64,000 nt of DNA from Arthrobacter sp. N199823 (GCF_002929705.1 NZ_PJIN01000001.1:623244-687243); one strand, 5' to 3'; counted from the stretch's first letter, positions 27,926-36,771 are shown. The notes: generated from the letters alone by a model not told the origin. Translations and numbers: made by a program.

Positions 27926-28275
27926 CAGCCAACGGGTGGCTAGGGGACACAAAAACTGTCGATCGATAGCGGATCGGCACTGGCCAGCCCATGAAGCAGC
28001 CCACAAACCTGTCTTCCACGGGAACGCTGAGCGGACATGACCAATAGCGTGAAGTGCTGCCTCTCGTTGAGTCGTTCCATCATGGAAGTATTTTTAATTG
28101 GGTAATTTCATTCCAAAAATCTTCCACGTCGGCAACACCGTCCGGCGACTCATAGCGCTCTGTTCTTGTGAACGCCTAACTGCCCGTGCCGAAAATTTTC
28201 TCATCCCAGCCGTGCGCAAGGTGCCTCTGAGAGGGAGAATGAAGTCCAGTATTTGCCATCAGTTTGGAGCGAAAA
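27926..28275. other. Intergenic stretch without a recognised gene
   Basis: About 350 bases with lower GC. A 62-codon frame ending at 28286 has no ribosome site and overlaps the start of the next gene; it was not called. Presumed promoter region of the hydrolase gene. Confidence 0.45.
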
Positions 28276-29274
28276 ATGACCATTGAGGAATCAAATACAC
28301 CCGCAGAATTAGCAGCCGGGAGTAATCGGGCCACAACCCGCATCGATACGTTCTTTTACTGGGCTGTCCGCAGTGTATCCACCCTTGGCGTTGCTGTTAC
28401 CGTCTGGGCGGCCATCTCCACCGGTGGAATGCTCGTCCATGGGCACCCCGCATATGCAATTCTCTTGGGAATTGTTTTCATCAGCTGTGCGGTGGTTGCC
28501 GCACGCTCCTGGCTTGCTCGCGCAGACACCCGCCGCAGGTTTAAAGTCATGCGGGGGATCGGCCTAGTGGTCTCGTGTGTGGTCTTGGCTCTTATCTGGT
28601 GGCTGGTTCCCTACAGCGCCGCACCTCCTGCCCTCGCGGCCATGACATCTGATGACACCGTCACCGTCACCGAGACCCCGAGCCAGATAGTGATGACACC
28701 AACAGGTACCGCAAGCGAGGTGGGGGTGTTCTTCCAGCCTGGAGCCCTCGTTGATGCCAGAGCCTATGCCGCTGTCTTGCGACCGCTGGCCAAGAGTGGC
28801 CGCATTGTGGTCATTCCGAAGCAGCCGTTCGGTATCGCTTTTCTGTCCACCGGCGCATTCACCTCAGCACGAACCCAGCACCCGCCCGTAGAGCGTTGGG
28901 TACTCGGTGGCCATTCACTCGGTGGCGTCGTCGCCGCCAATGATGCCCAAGCTTTCTCTCAAGAACCCGGTGACCTTGTGGCCGGCGTTCTGTTTTTCGC
29001 GTCCTACCCAGCGTCAGATATGAGCACGTTACCTATACCGGTGCTCTCAATCTCAGCATCCAACGACGGATTGGCTACGCCAGAAAAAATCAATGCCGCA
29101 AAAGCTACCCTTCCGAGGGACACCACCTACTCGGTAATCGAAGGTGGTGTTCACGCAAACTTCGGTGACTACGGGCCACAGGCTAGCGACGGAAAACCAA
29201 CCATTTCCAGCGATGACGCTCGCACAGAAATTTCACGTGCCAGCCTCGCATTTGTAGAATCACTCAGCAAGTAA
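28276..29274 (+). CDS. Membrane-anchored alpha/beta hydrolase
   Basis: A 332-residue protein with three hydrophobic segments in the first 120 residues (VSTLGVAVTVWAAI, AILLGIVFISCAVVAA, GLVVSCVVLALIWWLV) followed by an extracytoplasmic alpha/beta hydrolase domain. The nucleophile elbow is GGHSLGGVVA; acid and His candidates are SASNDGLAT and GGVHANFGDYG. Substrate unknown, possibly an ester or lipid. The ATG at 28276 follows GGAG by seven bases; the TTG at 28264 is less likely. Confidence 0.85.
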   Translation: MTIEESNTPAELAAGSNRATTRIDTFFYWAVRSVSTLGVAVTVWAAISTGGMLVHGHPAYAILLGIVFISCAVVAARSWLARADTRRRFKVMRGIGLVVSCVVLALIWWLVPYSAAPPALAAMTSDDTVTVTETPSQIVMTPTGTASEVGVFFQPGALVDARAYAAVLRPLAKSGRIVVIPKQPFGIAFLSTGAFTSARTQHPPVERWVLGGHSLGGVVAANDAQAFSQEPGDLVAGVLFFASYPASDMSTLPIPVLSISASNDGLATPEKINAAKATLPRDTTYSVIEGGVHANFGDYGPQASDGKPTISSDDARTEISRASLAFVESLSK

Positions 29275-29791
29275 CACCTACAGTTCCACGGCGGACTGAC
29301 TCCGAGCCATGGACCGCCGGGAAACCGGTGCCGTCTCTACGCCTGCAGAACCAAGAGTTGAAGCCCACGTGTCAGTTATCGGCAATTCCTCTCTCCAATA
29401 GAGCGCGGATCGCGGTTCTCGATCGCAGTCGTTCTTGCCACGAACGAGCATTTAGTGCAGGTCATCTATTAGGAGCCGGTTCATAGCCAAGGTGTCAGCT
29501 GGATCTCCAGGAGAGCCTCCCGTGCATCGACCTCCCGGTCAACTGGTACTTCTCAGCTGCCCTCCGGGTCGGTCGGAGAAGCCGCCACTAAAGTGCGCCA
29601 GGAGGGAGCAGACGATGTCGTGTCACCATTTTTGTCCGGCGCGGACATTATTCTGCGGTCTCCGTATCCCTCGCCTCCGTCGCTGGGATTAGCCCCTTGG
29701 ATAAGCCGCGGCAATGCACGCCACTTCAATCGGCGGCCGCTGGCTTCAACAGTCATAGCACCTTCTAAAATATCCGGGTGTCTAAGTAGTG
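29275..29791. other. Intergenic stretch without a recognised gene
   Basis: About 515 bases between the hydrolase gene and the convergent SOUL gene. Only short frames without homology cues are present. No repeat or RNA structure stood out. It is consistent with degraded sequence in an accessory segment. Confidence 0.45.
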
Positions 29792-30391
29792 CTATTCCTT
29801 GCCACTTGGGCTAGGTTCTTCAAGATCGAGGAGGATCTCGTTATGACGCACGAACCATGGCTTGAACGGCGGATCAAATCTGGCGAATCGAGGTGTTCCC
29901 AGTGAGGTCAGTCCGGTTTCCTTCAGGGCAGTTCTCAGCATCTGTAGGTGCTGCTGATAGTTCCGAGTGCTCCAGCCGCCACTGAACCGGATAACTGCCG
30001 CGAGGCCGGCGGGGACCGGTCTCAGGTGAACGTTCGGGTTTGTGGGTGAAGGCGCGTTCTGCAGCGTGAAACCTTCCGGCAAAACGAAAGCAATCCGGAA
30101 CTTTGGTGTCCTCTGATTCTCGTCTTGAGTCGCAAACGCCTGCTGCAGAACCGGAGCGGTCATCTCCAGCCGTTCTGAGGAGAGGTCCTGCACCACGGGC
30201 GCGGTCATCGAGATTTTTTGGGTGGCTTGGTTCTCTCCGCTGATATAGGCGAATAGGTAGCGGAACCCGCGATTGCCGGCGCCTTCAAAGCTCCCCCCGC
30301 TTTCGATCTCGGCAAGTAGGTGCTCGGGATAGCGGCGCACCTCAAACTGATCGTATTCTTGAACCACTTGGTAGGGCTGTTTTTCAGTCAT
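29792..30391 (-). CDS. SOUL family haem-binding protein
   Basis: A 199-residue SOUL-domain protein. Diagnostic segments are YDQFEVRRYPEHLLAE at the N-terminus, GFRYLFAYISGENQATQKISMTAPV in the centre and RFDPPFKPWFVRHNEILLDL at the C-terminus. SOUL proteins bind haem or related tetrapyrroles, and in bacteria their role is largely undefined. The ATG at 30391 is preferred to a TTG seven codons upstream. No haem pathway gene is adjacent. Confidence 0.92.
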   Translation of the reverse strand: MTEKQPYQVVQEYDQFEVRRYPEHLLAEIESGGSFEGAGNRGFRYLFAYISGENQATQKISMTAPVVQDLSSERLEMTAPVLQQAFATQDENQRTPKFRIAFVLPEGFTLQNAPSPTNPNVHLRPVPAGLAAVIRFSGGWSTRNYQQHLQMLRTALKETGLTSLGTPRFARFDPPFKPWFVRHNEILLDLEEPSPSGKE

Positions 30392-30804
30392 TCCACCACC
30401 GTACTCCGGCAATGCCGGGCTACGGCTGATACAGAACCCTGCGGAGTATTTGGGACTGCCCCGGCATTCATTCCGAGTTAGATCCTAACCAGACCCGCCG
30501 CGCAAATGATAGATCTAGACCGAGCTGGGACCCTTCAGCACCAGAAGAGTAACGCGCCCTCGAACAGGGAAGCATGCAGTGGGCCAGGAAACCTGGGCAT
30601 TCGAGCCGAAACGGCCCGCTCTGACTGCCCAGGATTACAAACGACGAAAAGTATCACCGCATGTCAGTGCATGTTGAGCATTCAAAACCCATCATTAGAT
30701 ATCAACGTCTAACACCCTTCCCTCTTCACCAACGGGACTGTCCCGGCGTAGCCAGGTTTAATGGGCCCAGACCAAATACGCGCCCTATATGTAGGGGCAT
30801 CCGA
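30392..30804. other. Intergenic stretch without a recognised gene
   Basis: About 410 bases, divergent promoter region between the SOUL gene and a small hypothetical gene. No convincing gene, repeat or RNA was seen. Confidence 0.45.
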
Positions 30805-31077
30805 ATGTTCACCGACGTTGTGCTCGGGCATCCAGTGAACGTCCGTCTCCTCACAGTAGGGCATCTCTCGATTGACGAGAATGGATCGTGGAAGATCTAT
30901 GCATTATTAGAAGTCGGCGGCACAAATATCAGCACTCGTCTGCACGGCCATACCGCGTACGTAGGACAATCCTTCTGGGGGACAATGGATGGCAACAAGA
31001 ACTTGGTCAGACCGGATCCTCATGGCGCGATAGCAGCACCGGCGGGGCGGGTGCCGGCTGGTAGGTTCGTTCAATGA
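30805..31077 (+). CDS. Small hypothetical protein, coupled to next gene
   Basis: A 90-residue protein without recognised domains; the middle part (VNVRLLTVGHLSIDENGSWKI, ALLEVGGTNISTRLHG) looks beta-rich. The ATG at 30805 is preceded by AGGGG at a good distance; the frame is open further upstream without support. Its stop overlaps the start of the next gene as ATGA, which argues that both are real and translated together. Confidence 0.5.
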   Translation: MFTDVVLGHPVNVRLLTVGHLSIDENGSWKIYALLEVGGTNISTRLHGHTAYVGQSFWGTMDGNKNLVRPDPHGAIAAPAGRVPAGRFVQ

Positions 31078-31307
31078 AGATGTTCCGGTACGTATATGTA
31101 GCCACTTTCCTTTTTGCTGTGGCGATCGCGTTCATCGTGGACCTGCCTATGTGGGCGAAACTTGCTGTTCTTACCTGGACTGCGGTCCCAGCTCTAATTA
31201 ACGAGTACCAGTTAAGGAAGCAAGCCGCTGCTGCTGCGGAGGGGGCTAATCACTCCTCGAATGCTCTGCCAGATCAGATGCTGCACGCTTACAAAGAAAG
31301 TTCCTAG
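31074..31307 (+). CDS. Small two-segment membrane protein
   Basis: A 77-residue protein with one or two hydrophobic segments (YVYVATFLFAVAIAFIVDL and WAKLAVLTWTAVPALI) and a hydrophilic, Ala/Gln-rich tail. Function unknown. The start overlaps the preceding stop by four bases, suggesting a two-gene operon. Confidence 0.55.
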   Translation: MKMFRYVYVATFLFAVAIAFIVDLPMWAKLAVLTWTAVPALINEYQLRKQAAAAAEGANHSSNALPDQMLHAYKESS

Positions 31308-31461
31308 GCAGCGACCACTCGCCCGAAACGGGAACGGTCTACGGGACCAATGGTCCGGGCTCAGTGTGCCCACATGAAGAGTGGAGTAAAGGCGACGTTC
31401 GCCTGGTTATGAATCAACTCGGTAGGGTAGCTGTAGAAATCAAGCGCGAGGGGAAAGCGTT

Positions 31462-31938
31462 GTGAGGAAGATTGGCATTGTCATCGCTGCGATCGTTGTG
31501 GCCCTGGTGGCTGGATTTTTGCTGATTCCGCCCATCCCTGCGAACCCGGTAATCAGCGCGTTAGACCGTGACGCAACGCCGTCCGATGCCGTCCCCACTG
31601 GTGTTCCACCCTTCTCGTTCGGAGAATCCACGACCAGGCTTTTGGCCACACATGGCGGAATCCGGTATTTCGTAGGTCAAGCCGCGGACGCAACGGCAAC
31701 CTGTTTGACCATTTATCCTGATCAGCAACCAGCTGAATGGACTACTGCTTGTTGGAATGGTGCAGATTCGGGCGCGGAACTGGTCCGAATAGGTGTAGAA
31801 GGTCGTGTAGAAGTTGTGCTTGTTTCGGACAATTACGATGTATCCGGGCTTGTCCGCGAGGGGTTCGAGAGTGTTCATCCGAATATCTATGTCATGAAGT
31901 CCAACAGCGTCTTGGGCTCGCAATCCCGGAGAACCTGA
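31462..31938 (+). CDS. Secreted or membrane-anchored hypothetical protein
   Basis: A 158-residue protein that begins with a short basic stretch and a hydrophobic segment (IGIVIAAIVVALVAGFLLIPP), acting as signal or anchor, followed by an extracytoplasmic domain containing two cysteines (TCLTIY and ACWNG) that could form a disulfide. No lipobox. The GTG start follows a GAGGGG site. Function unknown. Confidence 0.65.
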   Translation: MRKIGIVIAAIVVALVAGFLLIPPIPANPVISALDRDATPSDAVPTGVPPFSFGESTTRLLATHGGIRYFVGQAADATATCLTIYPDQQPAEWTTACWNGADSGAELVRIGVEGRVEVVLVSDNYDVSGLVREGFESVHPNIYVMKSNSVLGSQSRRT

Positions 31939-32062
31939 CGCTGCAATTACGTTGTTCCGCCTACTGAATCCGAGGGGCAGATCAAGTTGGAAAACCAGCG
32001 TGACAGTTTTTGGCCTTGATGGTGGTCCCGTTCCATTGCGGAAGGGCATAAGGGATATCGAA

Positions 32063-32713
32063 CTATCTCAGGGCAGCTGATTCGGCGATGCGTCGTTTTA
32101 GAGTTGAGGCGAAGTTCCGGTAACCGTCATATGGCTCCCCTGGTTTGTTATCGAATTCAGCGAGCTGGCCGTTCAAATAGTCCGTTGCTTCCTCATTACG
32201 GCTGAGAAGCCACAACGCGACAGGCGCACGGACCACTGTCTGCCACCGGTGGCCCTCGTTCGCCACCAGCGCTTGGGCCATGGTCTCCAAGGTTGCTCTC
32301 TTGCGCATGTAGGACAGACCAGCGGTTTCAACACAGTTCACGATGTCGGCAATAACCACAGCGTTTGCTTCAGGAGTGTCACGAAAAAGAACCCAATTTG
32401 ATGCCACGCCTGGCCTAGCCAGATAGTGCAACGGATCAGATAACGTCGGAGGATTATATTGATGGAACTTTCCGCCAGTAATCTCTGCCACGCTGCGTTC
32501 CAGCGACTGAATACGCACACCACAGACAGGATTCATATTTAGCTGGCCAGGGATACCGGCGCGGCTGGCGTAGTTCAGCCCGAGCCAGCCAAGAGCATCA
32601 TCGTCATCGTCGAAGGCTAAGGTGAAAATCTCATCGGCACGCTTCCTAAATCCGACGCCCACCAGAGCATCGAACAATGCCACCAGGCCGGGATGTGTTC
32701 GTGAGCTCGCCAT
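32063..32713 (-). CDS. Hypothetical protein, soluble
   Basis: A 216-residue protein without a recognised domain; it looks soluble and alpha/beta (HPGLVALFDALVGVGFRKRADEIF, WLGLNYASR, WVLFRDTPEANAVVIADIV). The ATG at 32713 has GGGGA five bases upstream, whereas the 27 residues before it are Pro/Arg-rich and probably not translated. It stands alone in the accessory segment next to a repeat element. A role in a toxin-immunity or defence context cannot be judged from sequence alone. Confidence 0.65.
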   Translation of the reverse strand: MASSRTHPGLVALFDALVGVGFRKRADEIFTLAFDDDDDALGWLGLNYASRAGIPGQLNMNPVCGVRIQSLERSVAEITGGKFHQYNPPTLSDPLHYLARPGVASNWVLFRDTPEANAVVIADIVNCVETAGLSYMRKRATLETMAQALVANEGHRWQTVVRAPVALWLLSRNEEATDYLNGQLAEFDNKPGEPYDGYRNFASTLKRRIAESAALR

Positions 32714-33181
32714 TTCGTCCCCATACTTCCTATTCGGATATCGCCGCGCGGGCCGCGGAGGAGAAAATCCTATTGAACAGGGATTCCTGCCCATATGGCC
32801 AGTTCCTGTGATTTGAAAACGCGGCGACCGCCAATCGCCTGATCACACTGTATGACCAGAGCGGGCAGCTCTGCAGCAAAGTCGAGGAATTCCCCAACAT
32901 CCCACTGTCGAAAAGAACGAACACTTCCTTTCACTTGGAACTCTCGCAACGTCCGAAAGGGGTGTCCCACTTAGACGTGCGCAAACCGTCCCGCAAGCCG
33001 GTCCGGTTCCGGAACGTTTAACCGCCCAGCTCAACAGTCGATGCGTGATCGATGGCGCTGCCCGCAGGGGAACCTCTTGCGGGACATGACTAGGGGAGAC
33101 AACGATTTTCATACAATGTCCATCTGCATGGCGGGGGATTGATGACCGCCATTACATTCACAGTGCGGCAGACTGTTGTTC
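32714..33181. other. Intergenic stretch carrying a repeat and a possible gene remnant
   Basis: Besides the repeat element at 32951-33085, the minus strand between 32770 and 32970 keeps a 66-codon frame with a protein-like product (REFQVKGSVRSFRQWDVGEF and so on) that starts inside the repeat. It may be a fragment; it is not called as a gene. Confidence 0.4.
32951..33085. repeat. Dispersed element, complete copy A
   Basis: The left part (32951-33004) matches 34617-34671 at about 49 of 56 aligned positions. Internal arms GTCCCGCAAG (32988-32997) and CTTGCGGGAC (33076-33085) form an inverted repeat, and the 17 bases at 33069-33085 recur exactly at 35179-35195. The element has no open frame of its own and looks like a small non-autonomous mobile unit or recombination site. 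Confidence 0.65.
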
Positions 33182-33889
33182 ATGGACCCATTTGAATCAG
33201 AATTGAGAGTCATTGCGGCAGCCGAAGAACTGGCAGAGACGCTCGGAGCAGACAAGAACCATACGGTCGCGGCTGCCGCGATGGATACGAACGGCGTTAT
33301 TCATCGTGCTGTGAATGTCTACCACTTCACGGGTGGACCGTGCGCCGAGTTGGTCGTCATGGGGCTCGCTGCCACAGCGGATGTCGGACCGCTGATAACG
33401 ATGGCTGCCGCCGGCGATGGTGGACGTGGCCTGATATCCCCGTGCGGAAGATGCCGGCAAACTATGTTGGACATTCATCCTGACGTCATGGTGGCTGTAC
33501 CGACAGATAAGGGCCCGAGGATGCGTCCGATTCGAAAGATGCTCCCCGACACGTATTTCTTCCCGGATGCAGATTCTCGTCGCCTACTGAGATTCAACAA
33601 GCGTTACTACGAAGCTGTCGCGAATGGAACAAAGGTAACGACCGTTCGATTTGACGATCCGGTGACACTGGGCCCGCACACCTTTGTTTTTGAGGACGAC
33701 GCTGAGCATCGAACACTGGATGGACGGGTGACAGCAGTTCAGCACCATCAGCTCGATCAGATGACAGCTGAACAAGCTCGCCTTGGGCCAGGAACATCCG
33801 TAGCGGATTTTCGCCGCGGTCTGCGCACTCATTATCCGGCGCTCTCCGATAAAGATGAGGTCGGCGTGGTCGCCTTTGAAGTTCTCTGA
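33182..33889 (+). CDS. Cytidine deaminase-like domain fused to an ASCH domain
   Basis: A 235-residue fusion. Residues 1-130 have the zinc-dependent deaminase fold of the cytidine/blasticidin-S deaminase branch: Cys54-Ala-Glu56 (zinc ligand and proton-shuttling Glu) and PCGRC with Cys88 and Cys91. Residues about 133-235 look like an ASCH domain, a PUA-like fold, with the GTKVTTVR signature near 149-156. Deaminase domains act on free nucleosides or bases; ASCH domains bind nucleic acid or hydrolyse modified nucleosides. The pair suggests nucleoside salvage or modification; the exact role is unknown. Start ATG at 33182. Confidence 0.82.
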   Translation: MDPFESELRVIAAAEELAETLGADKNHTVAAAAMDTNGVIHRAVNVYHFTGGPCAELVVMGLAATADVGPLITMAAAGDGGRGLISPCGRCRQTMLDIHPDVMVAVPTDKGPRMRPIRKMLPDTYFFPDADSRRLLRFNKRYYEAVANGTKVTTVRFDDPVTLGPHTFVFEDDAEHRTLDGRVTAVQHHQLDQMTAEQARLGPGTSVADFRRGLRTHYPALSDKDEVGVVAFEVL

Positions 33890-34007
33890 ATCGCCTTCAC
33901 CTCTGAGAGGTGGTGCAACGACTATGCCCGTTCCTGGAACCCCTACCGGGCCGGTGGGTATGGCGTGAGGCATTCCGATTCGTAGGGTGCCATTTTTGCC
34001 GGCGATG

Positions 34008-34169
34008 TCATTTGCGTGAACGATCTTTCCTTGTCGCCAGGACTATGACCACAAGGCACACGACAAGCAGTGCGGCGTAGAGCCCCTTAACGAGTGCCCC
34101 ATTTCCGATGAAGATCATCACCACGCTGAGAGCAGCTAAGAAGGCAAAGCCAATTTTCCATGCTTTCAA
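34008..34169 (-). CDS. 53-residue membrane protein
   Basis: A very short gene. A TTG start at 34169 has AGGAG six bases upstream, and the product has two hydrophobic segments (IGFAFLAALSVVMIFIG and LYAALLVVCLVVIVLA) separated by a short GNGALVKG turn and a basic tail. Length, ribosome site and topology argue for a real small membrane protein. A second, 75-residue two-segment membrane protein follows upstream on the same strand. Confidence 0.5.
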   Translation of the reverse strand: MKAWKIGFAFLAALSVVMIFIGNGALVKGLYAALLVVCLVVIVLATRKDRSRK

Positions 34170-34341
34170 AATGTTCTCCTATGGTCGTATGCTCCAGTAG
34201 ACACTGGATGGCCTAGATGGGGAACCTCCTGCAGTACAGCGCTTCGGGCGGCAGGAAATTGTGACACTGAATGTCCACTTCTGAGCAAAGAGTGCGGAGA
34301 TCCTGACAGACGGATTCGGCAGCGTTAACGACTGACGATTC

Positions 34342-34569
34342 TCATCTACTTGATCGCCACTTCTTGTAGGCACTGGGCAGGAAAATAAGGACCAAGACCA
34401 CGATGGCGATGCTCGGTACCAAGACACCCAGATTGGGGTTGCCCGCGGACCCAAAGATAACGAGCAGCATGCTAACGATTCCGAGCACTAGTAGTGAGAT
34501 GTGAATCCAGAACATGGCTCGCCAGAATCTCAAGTCGCTTTTTCGGCTGGCTGCTTCCCAATCCACCAT
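34342..34569 (-). CDS. Small membrane protein with two hydrophobic segments
   Basis: A 75-residue protein with a soluble N-terminus (DWEAASRKSDLRFWRAMF), two hydrophobic segments (ISLLVLGIVSMLLVIFG and VLVPSIAIVVLVLIFLP) and a basic tail. No family recognised. The ATG at 34569 is preceded by a weak GGGTGG. Together with the 53-residue gene it could form a small operon. Confidence 0.55.
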   Translation of the reverse strand: MVDWEAASRKSDLRFWRAMFWIHISLLVLGIVSMLLVIFGSAGNPNLGVLVPSIAIVVLVLIFLPSAYKKWRSSR

Positions 34570-34616
34570 GAGCCCACCCTAGAACGCCAGCAAGAATTTG
34601 GATAGCAGCGAAGTGC

Positions 34617-34709
34617 GTCCCGAAAGGGGTGTCCCGTTTAGACGATGCCAAAGCGTCCCGCAAGCCGGTCCTCTAGACGAACGCCCGGAAGCGGAACCCT
34701 GTGCGGGTC
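34617..34709. repeat. Dispersed element, copy B
   Basis: The left 55 bases match copy A (32951-33004). A right-hand arm GGAACCCTGTGCGGGTC at 34693-34709 is a degenerate form of the A and C right arm. GTCCCGCAAG lies at 34655-34664. A lone right arm, exact to copy A, is at 35179-35195, so the gene at 34745-35047 lies between a full copy and a half copy. Confidence 0.6.
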
Positions 34710-34744
34710 ACCGATACTGTGATGCACCGGTGTGGATCCTATTC

Positions 34745-35047
34745 TTAATATTCCACGTCGGCAAAGGCTTTAACTTCCTCGCGGATCTGCTCAGCAATGC
34801 TGGCGCCCTCTGCTATCCAGGATCGTTCATTTTCGGTGGTACTCCAACCGTTCTCATACAAGTTCTCGGCATCCCACACGTCATACCAGGTGCGCAGTCG
34901 CTCGGTAAGACTCTGCGACAGCCCAAAATCTGCTGGCTCCATGGTGTATTTGGTCGGTCTTTCGCGGGTGCTGTTCTCCCATAGCGGCCATCGATGGCCG
35001 TAATCAGGAAACAAGCGTATGACGCGCCGCACGGATTTATCTGACAT
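34745..35047 (-). CDS. Small hypothetical protein
   Basis: A 100-residue acidic, aromatic-rich protein (LFPDYGHRWPLWENSTRERP, SLTERLRTWYDVWDAENLY) without a recognised function. The compact, low-complexity-free composition argues that it is real. It lies between two parts of the dispersed repeat element, giving a cassette-like appearance. Confidence 0.6.
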   Translation of the reverse strand: MSDKSVRRVIRLFPDYGHRWPLWENSTRERPTKYTMEPADFGLSQSLTERLRTWYDVWDAENLYENGWSTTENERSWIAEGASIAEQIREEVKAFADVEY

Positions 35048-35331
35048 AGCCGAATCGTAACTCGCTTCCGATCAGTTGGCGGAAACGCTACTGAAAGGCG
35101 GCAGCCAACAATGGCTGGCATCCTGGAGATGCCTCGACCAAGCTGCTGCTGCGTGTCAGAATCACGTCACCGTATTAGGAACCTCTTGCGGGACCGTCGG
35201 CGTGCATGGAGATGTCATAGAGAACGCCACGAACCCAAGACCTTTGCCGCTATGGGACTATCAAGGCCTTGATCTCCAGATTGTCACGTTGGAATGGCCA
35301 GGCATGAACTAGGGCATGGGTTTCAAGTGCG

Positions 35332-35907
35332 CTATGGAGCGGCACTGAATCCAGCGGCGTGACTCTTTGCAAACTGCCGTAGCGCTGGAATGGACGGCAA
35401 ATCTGCCCAAAGCCTGGAAGAGCTGGGATCAACTCCAGCACCGCCGATGAGGTATCGGTCATGTCCAATACTGTCCAGGAGCGCTGACATAGCTGCCGCC
35501 TTAGATGTCGTAACGTATCCGACTTTGCGTCCTTTTCCGTAGATCGCGACGGCGTTCTCATCATGCTTATTCTTTGGTTCTCGGACGAGCAAATACTCCA
35601 TGCCACCGTAAACGGCTCGTTCTCGTGTCGTTACCCAAAATCCTGACCCCACAATCCGAGCCCGCACAGTCTGAAGCTCGGTGAGGTCTAAAACCGAAAA
35701 ATCACCAGACGGTAAGGTGACCGTCTCCACATCTTCGTTCGTATAGTTATCGACGGACCGAGTCCCGACGAGATCCGTCGCTGGCAATGGTTCGGGAGTC
35801 TGCGCAGCAAGGTTCGACATTGGCGGGAGTGATGATGTCGGCATCTTTGGCGCATCCGCACTCCCACGTTGCTCTGATCGACCAAAAATACGCCCCAAAA
35901 GTCCCAT
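35332..35907 (-). CDS. HIRAN-domain protein
   Basis: A 191-residue protein. The C-terminal 120 residues (ARIVGSGFWVTTRERAVYGG, LLVREPKNKHDENAVAIYG, KVGYVTTSKAAAMSALL) match the HIRAN domain, which in helicases such as HLTF recognises DNA 3' ends and in bacteria also occurs alone. The N-terminal 60 residues are a poorly conserved linker. The ATG at 35907 is chosen because the preceding 49 codons look non-coding; no strong ribosome site is present. A role in DNA binding is an inference from the family. Confidence 0.72.
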   Translation of the reverse strand: MGLLGRIFGRSEQRGSADAPKMPTSSLPPMSNLAAQTPEPLPATDLVGTRSVDNYTNEDVETVTLPSGDFSVLDLTELQTVRARIVGSGFWVTTRERAVYGGMEYLLVREPKNKHDENAVAIYGKGRKVGYVTTSKAAAMSALLDSIGHDRYLIGGAGVDPSSSRLWADLPSIPALRQFAKSHAAGFSAAP

Positions 35908-36081
35908 GAGCGAAGCATAACAAGCGACAGGCGCGCCGCCGTCATATGTGAGTACCTCCTCAATGCCTTCAAGGTACTTGTTGCCACGCTCCGATCTCCA
36001 TGTATCCCAACGCTCTGTGGGACGGTGTTGGGTCTGGCCAAGGTTTCGTCTCATTCCAATGTGGCGACTAACCTCGAAGAT

Positions 36082-36771
36082 ATGAAGAGACTGGCAGTGG
36101 TTACCGGTGCGAGTCGGGGGTGGGGCAGGGCTCTTGTCGATGAGTTCTCAGACTCTGGATGGATCGTCATCGCGATGAGTCGGTCGAAGGCCGGCCCACT
36201 GAATTGGAATTCGCCTGGCATTGTTGAAACTGTGGTGCACGACGTCCGGAACGAAGACTTCCAGGAGCTACATACTGTCATCGGTGAGCGTCCCGTTGAC
36301 CTCTTGATCAACAATGCTGCCCAAGGCGCAAAGCATCAACAGCTTGGATCTATATCTACTCTCGGTGTGATGGATGCTGTCGATGTCAATGTGGGAGGGC
36401 CGCTGCGTCTGGTGCAAGCGCTGCTTCCGAACCTTTTGGCAGCTTCGGACCCGCTCGTTATCAACGTAACCTCGCGACTTGGCTCCGTATCAGCCCAAGC
36501 CAGGGGAGACTTTTCGGGCCTGTCAACGAGCTACGCCTACAAGATCTCCAAAGCGGCTCAGAACATGCTGACGATCTCGCTTGCCCAGGACCTTCAGGGA
36601 AAGGTCAGAGCTTGGGCTGTCCACCCAGGGAAGCTGGCCACAGGCATGGGCCAGCCTGATGCGTCCAAACACCCCGCGCTTGCGGCACGACAGCTGCGGG
36701 AGCTGGTCGACTCTGGCGACTCGACTTCACCACGATTCTGCTCTCTCGGCGACGAAGACCTCGGCTGGTGA
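36082..36771 (+). CDS. Short-chain dehydrogenase/reductase
   Basis: A 229-residue classical SDR. The cofactor loop is VTGASRGWGRA (near residues 7-17), the NNAA motif is present as LINNAAQG, and the catalytic Ser, Tyr and Lys are in INVTSRLGS and SYAYKISKA. Substrate unknown. The start at 36082 places the nucleotide-binding motif at the usual distance from the N-terminus. It stands alone in the accessory segment. Confidence 0.9.
   Translation: MKRLAVVTGASRGWGRALVDEFSDSGWIVIAMSRSKAGPLNWNSPGIVETVVHDVRNEDFQELHTVIGERPVDLLINNAAQGAKHQQLGSISTLGVMDAVDVNVGGPLRLVQALLPNLLAASDPLVINVTSRLGSVSAQARGDFSGLSTSYAYKISKAAQNMLTISLAQDLQGKVRAWAVHPGKLATGMGQPDASKHPALAARQLRELVDSGDSTSPRFCSLGDEDLGW

Noticed and set aside
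28098-28286. 62-codon frame before the membrane hydrolase gene
   Set aside because: Lacks a ribosome site and overlaps the well-supported start at 28276.
30506-30712. 68-codon plus-strand frame upstream of the small coupled genes
   Set aside because: No ribosome site, low-complexity product, and not followed by a plausible operon partner.
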